Shown: in pieces, positions 58,337 through 64,000 of the stretch | Position numbering within the stretch: the first letter of the stretch is position 1 | Layout of the letters: every line of letters starts with the position of its first letter | Assembly: GCF_000816145.1 (NCBI RefSeq) | Contig: NZ_CP007141.1 | Coordinates: 310,001-374,000 of the forward strand | Source of the DNA: Pseudothermotoga hypogea DSM 11164 = NBRC 106472 | Lineage (GTDB): Bacteria; Thermotogota; Thermotogae; Thermotogales; DSM-5069 | Direction of reading: 5' to 3' | DNA: 64,000 nt | Translations under genes and position numbers: made by a program | The notes under the pieces: model-generated | The model's database searches: none | Told to the model about the DNA's origin: nothing | The model's input: the letters and a program-made list of their open reading frames with translations, nothing else

Positions 58337-59094
58337 TGCCCGAGCTGTGCCAAGAGGGCCTCCATCTCGGCGTCGTCCATCTCGAAGTTGGAGAAAACTT
58401 CCTGCACGTCGTCCATGTCTTCCAGAGCGTTCAGGAGCGTCAGCAGCCTTTCGGCGTCCTTCCCGGTGACCCGCACCGTGTTCTTCGGAACGTAACCGAT
58501 GGTTGCTTCGACCTTGTAACCGCTTGCTTCGAGCGTGTCCTTGACTTTCATCACATCTTCGGGGCTCGTCAAAATCCTGATCGGATCTTCCTCGTCTTTT
58601 ATGTCCTCCGCACCTGCGTCGATGGCCATCATCATGAGTTCCTCAACGTTTGCAACCTGTTCTCTCGGTACCTGGATTATGCCTTTTCTCTCGAAGACCC
58701 ATCCTACGGCTCCTGGTTCCGCGAGGCTGCCACCGTGCCTGCTCAGAATGTGTCTGAGTTCCTGAGCTGTTCTGTTCTTGTTGTCCGTCAACGCACGAAT
58801 GTACAGTGCCACTCCACCTGGCGCGTAAGCTTCGTAAATGATCTCCTGAAATTCGGCGCCCTCTATTTCTCCCGTTCCACGTTTGATGGCTCGTTCGATG
58901 TTCTCTTTCGGCATGCTCGCCTCTTTCGCCCTCTCGATCGCAGCCCTGAGACGTGGATTGGTGTCGGGATTTCCACCACCTTCACGAGCCGCAACGATCA
59001 GCTCACGTATGAGTTTCGTGAAGAGCTGTGATCTCTTCGCATCCTGGGCCATTTTCCTGTGCTTTATGTTTGCCCATTTGTTGTGACCAGACAT
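58333..59094 (-). CDS. YebC/PmpR family protein
   Basis: 253 residues, normal length. N-terminal [14 protein letters not shown], then [34 protein letters not shown], both highly diagnostic. The family was annotated as a transcription regulator and is now linked to relief of ribosome stalling at proline-rich stretches in some bacteria. ATG 59094 follows GGGAGGTTGGAAC. Confidence 0.93.
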   Translation of the reverse strand: MSGHNKWANIKHRKMAQDAKRSQLFTKLIRELIVAAREGGGNPDTNPRLRAAIERAKEASMPKENIERAIKRGTGEIEGAEFQEIIYEAYAPGGVALYIRALTDNKNRTAQELRHILSRHGGSLAEPGAVGWVFERKGIIQVPREQVANVEELMMMAIDAGAEDIKDEEDPIRILTSPEDVMKVKDTLEASGYKVEATIGYVPKNTVRVTGKDAERLLTLLNALEDMDDVQEVFSNFEMDDAEMEALLAQLGQ

Positions 59095-59130
59095 GTTCCA
59101 ACCTCCCGTTTTCAAAAGTTCAGTTTCATC

Positions 59131-60477
59131 TTATCCAAAATATTTTACCACTACCAACGTGGAATCATCATGCTGTGGTGCGTCGCCACAGAAAAACCTC
59201 AACTCGTCCTGAATTTCTTTCATCACCGCGTCGGCACTCTTGTTCCAGCATTTCTTTACAGTTTTCACAAGCCTTTCGAAACCGAACTCTTCCCCAGCCT
59301 GGTTCCGTGCTTCCGTGACGCCATCGGTGTAGATCACGAGTGTGTCCAATGGATCCAGCTTCAGCACGGTCTCCTCGTAATTGACATCCTTCATAATTCC
59401 CATGGGAAGCGTGCGAGCTTCCAGCAGATCGATTTGTCCGTTGCGCACGTGTACAATGGGATTATGCCCCGCATTTATGATGTGTGCCTCACCGTTCTCA
59501 TGAAGACACATCAGAACAATGGTCACAAACCTGTCCTCTTCAAGATCTTCACACAAAACGCTGTTCAGTTCTTCGGCCAGGCGCGAGAGTCCAAAAGCGT
59601 TCTTCACAAGTGCTCTCAACGTACTTCTCAGGGACGTCATGAGCAGAGCTGCGGGAATACCCTTGCCAGACACGTCGGCAACCGTCACAAGCACACACTG
59701 TCCTATCAATATTGCGTCGTAATAATCTCCACCGACCTGTATGGCGGGAACCATCTGTGCTGCGATTTCGAAGTGATGGCTTCGAGGCAAACGCTTTGGT
59801 AACAGGCTTGTCTGGATACGTTTGGCAATTTCCAGTTGTTCCCGGATTCTCTGCCTCTCAATCTCTCTTCGCAATCGTGTGTATCTCTCGCACGTTGCGG
59901 CCATCTGGAAAGCCACGGCCTCCAGTATCTTTCTGTCAGCCGCGGTGAAAATACCATCTTCCTTTTCGATCAACGTTATGCGTCCCCATTCGGTTCCACC
60001 ACTTCTGACGGGAACAGAGAGCAAGTTTTTCAGTTCCATCCCATGCTCGGGTTCTATGAGCACAACACCTTCAAAGTCCTTGAGTAAATGCTTCGCCTGG
60101 GCGATCAAATTTTGCCGGTCGAAGCTTTTCTCGTATTCCAGGACGTTACCCAGTATAGTAAGTTCTATCATGATTGCTTTGAACGCCACCGTTTGTCTCA
60201 ACGTCTGCGTCAAAGGCTCAAAGATTTCCGATGGATCAACGACGTTCGCAAACATACTGTTCAGTTCGAAGAGCGTCGCTATTTCTTGGTAGGTCCTCGA
60301 CAACTCTTCCAGATGGTCCTGCAGAAGTTTCGTGTATTCTTCGCGAAGCTGGTCCATCTGCTTCAAAACTTGCTCCAGAAAGCCGAACATTTCTTTCTTG
60401 CTCAGTATCCTGTCATCCGACGCCATTTTTGCAAGACGGTTCAGTTTCTCGTACAGCGCTTCAAAGTTATCCACCAC
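59131..60477 (-). CDS. SpoIIE/RsbU-type serine phosphatase with GAF domain
   Basis: 448 residues. Coiled-coil N-terminus (about 25-75), GAF domain (about 75-205), a second short coiled coil with the linker EQLEIAKRIQTSLLP, and a PP2C-type phosphatase (about 245-446) with metal ligands in GGDYYDAI, VADVSGKGIPAALLM and HDDSTLVVV. Such enzymes dephosphorylate anti-anti-sigma factors; no anti-sigma genes are nearby. It overlaps the response-regulator gene by 11 bases, so the regulator may control it. Confidence 0.9.
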   Translation of the reverse strand: MVDNFEALYEKLNRLAKMASDDRILSKKEMFGFLEQVLKQMDQLREEYTKLLQDHLEELSRTYQEIATLFELNSMFANVVDPSEIFEPLTQTLRQTVAFKAIMIELTILGNVLEYEKSFDRQNLIAQAKHLLKDFEGVVLIEPEHGMELKNLLSVPVRSGGTEWGRITLIEKEDGIFTAADRKILEAVAFQMAATCERYTRLRREIERQRIREQLEIAKRIQTSLLPKRLPRSHHFEIAAQMVPAIQVGGDYYDAILIGQCVLVTVADVSGKGIPAALLMTSLRSTLRALVKNAFGLSRLAEELNSVLCEDLEEDRFVTIVLMCLHENGEAHIINAGHNPIVHVRNGQIDLLEARTLPMGIMKDVNYEETVLKLDPLDTLVIYTDGVTEARNQAGEEFGFERLVKTVKKCWNKSADAVMKEIQDELRFFCGDAPQHDDSTLVVVKYFG

Positions 60478-60841
60478 GCTGGGTCACTCTCCGCACTTCT
60501 TCGAGGAGCTTCAAAGGACTGAACGGTTTGGTGAGAAATCCGTTAGCCCCACTCTGCAGAGCCATCTTCGCATCGTTTTCTCCACCTTTGGCGGTCAATA
60601 TGATCACGGGTACGTTTGAAAGTTCAGGATCGGCACGCATACGTTTTAGCACCTCGAAACCGTTCAGATGAGGCATCATAACGTCGAGGATCACCAGATC
60701 CGGCCTGTTCGATTTCATCTTTTCCAAACCTTCTAAACCGTCTCGTGCCTCTTCAACAACGTAACCTTCCTTGGTCAAGTTGAAACTGACGATCTTTCTC
60801 AAGACATCAGAATCGTCGACGACTAACACTCGACAGCCCAA
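60467..60841 (-). CDS. single-domain response regulator (RR468-like)
   Basis: 124 residues: receiver domain only, with acidic pocket VVDDS (Asp9, Asp10), phospho-acceptor Asp53 (LVILDVMMP), TAKGG and Lys in LTKPFSP. The segment VLRKIVSFNL and TAKGGE closely recall T. maritima RR468 as I remember it, and the gene neighbours also match. TTG 60841 with GGGGG upstream. Its HK853-type partner would be the kinase at 45233, about 14 kb away. Confidence 0.92.
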   Translation of the reverse strand: MGCRVLVVDDSDVLRKIVSFNLTKEGYVVEEARDGLEGLEKMKSNRPDLVILDVMMPHLNGFEVLKRMRADPELSNVPVIILTAKGGENDAKMALQSGANGFLTKPFSPLKLLEEVRRVTQRGG

Positions 60842-61476
60842 GATTTCGCCCCCAGAACTTCGCTCAATTGACTTTCACCGCAGATCGCTTCCAGTCTCTG
60901 CACGAGCACCAAAGGGCATTCCTTCACAAGGATCGGTTGGTACAGGTGCCTCGCCCTGACAAGGTTCTCTCTGTTTTGATAATACACTACGATAAAGAAT
61001 TTGCCAACTTTTTCAAAGTGAACATGTTTGAAAAAGTCCTCCAATTTGCCGGATTTGTTCTTCTCAAGAATGGAAATTTGTCTCTGTGGATCAAACCGGG
61101 AAGGATCGACGCAGTCTTCCAGTAAGAGCACTCTGAAGAGATAGCCGTTCACGATTCTGTTCACGTCCAAATCTGTCCACCAGAGTTGGACTGGTTCCAA
61201 ACCTTTGACTGCGGTTCGCCTGAGCCGATCCAACAGGTTCTCATCGTATCTCTGCAAGTGGACCGTCACGTAGAGTGCCAGATTGAAAACACCGGTTGGT
61301 GTGGGATCAAGAAACGAAACCTTAGGTTTCTTGTGGAAACCCCGGCTGAACTCGAGTGGTGCTTCAGCCCTTCTCAGATTCCTTTCTATGGCGTTTGCCG
61401 TTTCTATGGCTGACAGGAAACGAAGCAGGCCAGTCTTTTTGTATCTCACAACGGCACGCATTCTCATCACGTCCAT
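60823..61476 (-). CDS. DUF2344 (TIGR03936) family protein
   Basis: 217 residues. Typical opening RYKKTGLLRFLSAIETANAIERNLRRAEAPLEFSRGFHKKPKVSF, which in many bacteria is the C-terminal extension of a radical-SAM protein; here it stands alone. The biochemical role is unknown. The start is uncertain among ATGs at 61476 and 61467. Overlaps the response regulator by 19 bases. Confidence 0.75.
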   Translation of the reverse strand: MDVMRMRAVVRYKKTGLLRFLSAIETANAIERNLRRAEAPLEFSRGFHKKPKVSFLDPTPTGVFNLALYVTVHLQRYDENLLDRLRRTAVKGLEPVQLWWTDLDVNRIVNGYLFRVLLLEDCVDPSRFDPQRQISILEKNKSGKLEDFFKHVHFEKVGKFFIVVYYQNRENLVRARHLYQPILVKECPLVLVQRLEAICGESQLSEVLGAKSWAVEC

Positions 61477-61504
61477 GACAAAATCTTGTCCGCTCGATTA
61501 TACT
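61475..61504 (+). promoter_or_regulatory. predicted promoter of the HD hydrolase gene
   Basis: ATGACA (61475-61480), 18-base spacer, TATACT (61499-61504), followed by GGAGGCG and TTG 61523. It overlaps the divergent DUF2344 start. Confidence 0.5.
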
Positions 61505-61522
61505 ATGCTTGGAGGCGAAAAC

Positions 61523-63019
61523 TTGTACCACAAGGTTTCGAGAGATCCCATACATTCGGAAATATTTCTTTATCCTCTTGAGATACTCGCGATCGATACC
61601 AGACCTGTACAGAGGTTGAGGCAACTTTCTCAGCTTGCGGGTGCAGAATGGGTCTATCCTGGGGCGAGCCACACTCGTTTTGCACACTCGCTCGGTGTCA
61701 TGCACATTGCAGGTCTTTATGCGGAAAGGTTGTTCCAAGAGCATTCCAGACGGCGAATCGTACGGCTCGCAGGTTTACTACACGACGTGGGGCATGGACC
61801 ATTCAGCCACCAGTTTGACGACGTAGTTTACAGGCGGATGGGTTTGCAGGATGGTCACGATGGACACAGAGAAAGGATCTTGCTTGAACTGATGCCAAAA
61901 GAGATGTTCAGAGCCTATGAAAAGATGTCTGACCCCGGGAAAAAAGAAGCAATACGAAAAGATCTGAAACAAACGATTGGCACTGAGGACGTCTCCATCG
62001 AGAGTTTAACACATCTTATGCAAGAAGTGAACAACGTCTTCAAGGGTGAAGAGTCAGGAAGCGCAGAGTACAACGTTGTTCAGGGGCCACTCGGTGCGGA
62101 CAGACTGGATTTTCTGTTGCGGGACGCCTATTACAGTGGGACCACCCATTTCGGTGTCGGAGCCGTCGATCGGATCATCAGAAATGCTTACCTTAAGATG
62201 AAGGATTCAAAAACCATCCTGTGTTACCACGTGAAGGTACTCGACCAGATCTACACCAGTCTGTTTGGCAGGTTCATGATGTACAAGAACGTCTACTTCC
62301 ACAAAACTTCCAGGGCTGTCGATCTCATGATACAGGAAATACTCTCGCTGGTTTACAAACCCCTAACGTTGCCAGAGAGGGTGAACGAGTTGGAGAAGTT
62401 CCTCGACCTGACCGATCAATCCCTGCTCGCTGAGGTGAAGCTCGAAGCCAGGAAAATCCTCGAAAAGCACAAGGTCGACAGCGAGGCTGAGATCGAGATT
62501 GCGGATCTGAGCGATGACGAATACAACCTCATTGAAGCGTACAGAATCCTGCGCAGACTTGAAACCAGAGATTTGTGGAAAGTGATAGTGGAGATCGCCT
62601 TTACAGCAGAAGGTGCGGATCCCTACGTGCTGAGTGTTGGAATAGTGGCAGACACCTTGCAGAAGATCAGGCTGAGACTGGAAAAACTCGTCGATTCGAA
62701 AGACGTTCCAGACGAGGATCGAAAAATCATGAGACGACTTCTCGATGATTTCGAGGTCGTGTTCAAGTCAGACACTCCCTACAAGCTTTCACTGGTGCAC
62801 CCGCAGGAGTTTGTGAACAGCAACGTGTTCCTTTACGATCCGCAGACGGACACCATTATCACGTTGGAAGACTACGTTAAGAGCTATCCGGCCTATCGGC
62901 TTTTGGCGAGCAATCTTGTCCAGATCGTAAGAATCTACGTCACTGAAGACGTGAGAGAGTTGCTCACCCGATACAACGTCATACCGAGTGCGAAACTTCA
63001 ACTCACCACTCGCTGGTGA
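61523..63019 (+). CDS. HD-domain phosphohydrolase (dGTPase/SAMHD1-like)
   Basis: 498 residues. HD motif set: RLRQLSQLAGAEWVYPGASHTRFAHSLG (first His), LAGLLHDVGHGPFSHQFD (HD pair), and GPLGADRLDFLLRDAYYSG (last Asp). The order matches dNTP triphosphohydrolases of the SAMHD1 type (COG1078). TTG 61523 is chosen because GGAGGCG is 5 bases upstream; the longer frame upstream overlaps the divergent neighbour. Confidence 0.9.
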   Translation: MYHKVSRDPIHSEIFLYPLEILAIDTRPVQRLRQLSQLAGAEWVYPGASHTRFAHSLGVMHIAGLYAERLFQEHSRRRIVRLAGLLHDVGHGPFSHQFDDVVYRRMGLQDGHDGHRERILLELMPKEMFRAYEKMSDPGKKEAIRKDLKQTIGTEDVSIESLTHLMQEVNNVFKGEESGSAEYNVVQGPLGADRLDFLLRDAYYSGTTHFGVGAVDRIIRNAYLKMKDSKTILCYHVKVLDQIYTSLFGRFMMYKNVYFHKTSRAVDLMIQEILSLVYKPLTLPERVNELEKFLDLTDQSLLAEVKLEARKILEKHKVDSEAEIEIADLSDDEYNLIEAYRILRRLETRDLWKVIVEIAFTAEGADPYVLSVGIVADTLQKIRLRLEKLVDSKDVPDEDRKIMRRLLDDFEVVFKSDTPYKLSLVHPQEFVNSNVFLYDPQTDTIITLEDYVKSYPAYRLLASNLVQIVRIYVTEDVRELLTRYNVIPSAKLQLTTRW

Positions 63020-63020
63020 A

Positions 63021-63893
63021 TCAACCGAAGTAGTCGGGACCTTCTTCCTTGGATGAGTCGGGTAACACTCTTTTCAGTGCAGCGATGGCCACCTCGAGCT
63101 GCGAATCGTCTGGCTGAGCCGTCGTGAGTTTTTGAAAGAACAATCCAGGATAGAACAGAATCCTGAGCAAAGTTGGATTCTTCGAGGATACTCTGAGTAA
63201 TTCGTAAGCGAAACCTGCTGTGAGCGGAAGAAGCACGAGCCTGCTGACCAGTCTCCAAACGAAACTCTTTGAGGCGATCGGGCTTGCGAGAGAGAGCACC
63301 ACGACCGAGAAGATCAAGAATATCATGATGAAACTCGTGCCGCAACGTGGATGGATCGTGCCGTACTTCTTGACGTTCTCCAGCTCCAGCTGTTCAGAGT
63401 TTTCGTAAGCGTTGATCACCATATGCTCCGCGCCATGGTACTGAAAGAGTCTCTTTACGTCTGGAAAGAACGATATGATCCAGACGTACAGAACGAAAAA
63501 TGTCAATCTCAGAGCCCCCTCAACGACGGCAAAGAGAACTTCGTTCTTTCTCAAAGCATCGAACAATCCCGTGATCCACATGGGTAGCAGTACAAACAGT
63601 CCTATCGCCAAACCAAAAGCGAAGAGAGTGGTCCATAAGAGCTCCGACTTCTTAACACTCTCACCACTGCTGATCTCTGCAGATCTGTTCAAGGCTTTGA
63701 TACCGAAGTACAAAGAATAGTACAGGCTCACGAAACCTCTCAGGAAAGGAACTCTGAAAAGCTTCTTCGTCGCCACAGAACCTTGTGAAAGATCCTCAAG
63801 GACGATCTCACCGTCTTTGTTCCTGACTGCCATTGACACCCTGCTTCCAAGCATCAACACACCCTCGATGACTGCCTGCCCTCCAACTTTCAC
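63021..63893 (-). CDS. DUF1385 family membrane protein
   Basis: 290 residues with about four membrane segments. Family signature VGGQAVIEGVLMLG at the N-terminus, then FQYHGAEHMVINAYE and HPRCGTSFIM, which together look like a metal site. Function unknown; often near rpmE or prfA in other bacteria. GTG 63893 has GAGGAGG 7 bases upstream. Converges with the HD hydrolase with a 1-base gap. Confidence 0.88.
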   Translation of the reverse strand: MKVGGQAVIEGVLMLGSRVSMAVRNKDGEIVLEDLSQGSVATKKLFRVPFLRGFVSLYYSLYFGIKALNRSAEISSGESVKKSELLWTTLFAFGLAIGLFVLLPMWITGLFDALRKNEVLFAVVEGALRLTFFVLYVWIISFFPDVKRLFQYHGAEHMVINAYENSEQLELENVKKYGTIHPRCGTSFIMIFLIFSVVVLSLASPIASKSFVWRLVSRLVLLPLTAGFAYELLRVSSKNPTLLRILFYPGLFFQKLTTAQPDDSQLEVAIAALKRVLPDSSKEEGPDYFG

Positions 63894-63905
63894 ATCGCTA
63901 CCTCC

Positions 63906-64000
63906 TCAACATTTTGGAAGTTTCACGATGAACTCACTGCCCTTGCCCACTTCGCTCACCACTTCTATGGTGCCACCGATGGCCCTGACGAGTTTGTCCG
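63906..64000 (-). CDS. histidine kinase, C-terminal end (5'-partial)
   Basis: The 30 visible codons read GGTIEVVSEVGKGSEFIVKLP before the stop, which is the last strand pair of a HATPase domain. The rest lies beyond the window. It precedes DUF1385 by 12 bases. Confidence 0.7.
   Translation of the reverse strand, partial: DKLVRAIGGTIEVVSEVGKGSEFIVKLPKC

Noticed and set aside
61283-61522. HD hydrolase starting 240 bases further upstream
   Set aside because: That stretch is antisense to the DUF2344 gene and carries the promoter and ribosome site for TTG 61523.

Overview
The window looks like chromosomal DNA of a thermophilic member of the Thermotogae, probably a Pseudothermotoga or close relative. 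This is inferred from three things: gene content, strong G-rich ribosome binding sites with frequent GTG/TTG starts, and gene orders I know from Thermotoga. These orders are gyrB - ftsA - ftsZ - pilB-like; histidine kinase - HDOD - rbfA - truB - ribF; and dnaE - rluD - lspA - cheR - yebC - SpoIIE-like - RR468-like regulator - DUF2344 - HD hydrolase. No rRNA gene or CRISPR array is visible. It is dense core genome with one small mobile-element scar.

Layout. The left edge holds the 3' part of a 2-hydroxyacyl-CoA dehydratase/activase fusion (+). From 8840 down to 1141 a minus-strand block carries a MoeA-PBP fusion, MogA/MoaB, MoeA, an ArsB/NhaD-type permease, a Xer recombinase, thymidine kinase, a NUDIX protein and IspE. 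A divergent plus-strand block of almost 20 kb (8903-28503), with most genes touching or overlapping, carries a MaoC hydratase, RsmA, a sigma-54 enhancer-binding protein, a 53-residue protein, a degenerate ABC ATPase, a PfkB kinase, a CBS protein, MtaB, a class IV aminotransferase, a DciA-like protein, GyrB, an FtsQ-like protein, FtsA, FtsZ, a PilB-like ATPase, an Ig-like exported protein, MutS2 and an FtsA-like protein with beta-grasp repeats. It ends against a decayed GNAT gene and a solitary IS200/IS605-type right end with a TnpB tail and an omegaRNA-like fold (28811-28996).

From 29170 to 35734 (minus) lies a BMP-type nucleoside ABC transporter operon led by a large unknown membrane protein. 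A SARP/BTAD regulator with a one-base frameshift (35823-36789) and a zinc-ribbon/MshEN mini-protein follow on plus. Next come the minus-strand btuFCD genes under a cobalamin riboswitch, then a small envelope cassette (DUF362, polytopic membrane protein, SMR-type flippase, UbiA/DPPR-synthase-like prenyltransferase), then a MalK-type ATPase behind a lone Phd-type antitoxin. A plus-strand block (45233-52788) has the histidine kinase, HDOD protein, RbfA, TruB, a RibF-like protein without a recognisable riboflavin kinase domain, a HerA-like ATPase and an amidohydrolase. The rest is mostly minus strand: tRNA-Thr, a short DnaE with a degenerate PHP domain, RluD-type synthase, LspA, CheR, an exported hypothetical, YebC, a SpoIIE-type phosphatase, a response regulator, DUF2344, (plus-strand HD hydrolase), DUF1385 and the 3' end of a second histidine kinase.

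I see no single complete new defence or metabolic system. The items that most deserve follow-up are the solitary TnpB-tail/omegaRNA element, the frameshifted SARP gene, the apparent AUA start of mutS2, the pseudo-ABC ATPase with its 53-residue neighbour, the FtsA-like protein with repeated beta-grasp modules, and the RibF-like protein lacking the kinase motifs. All family assignments come from reading the translated sequence; no database search was run.
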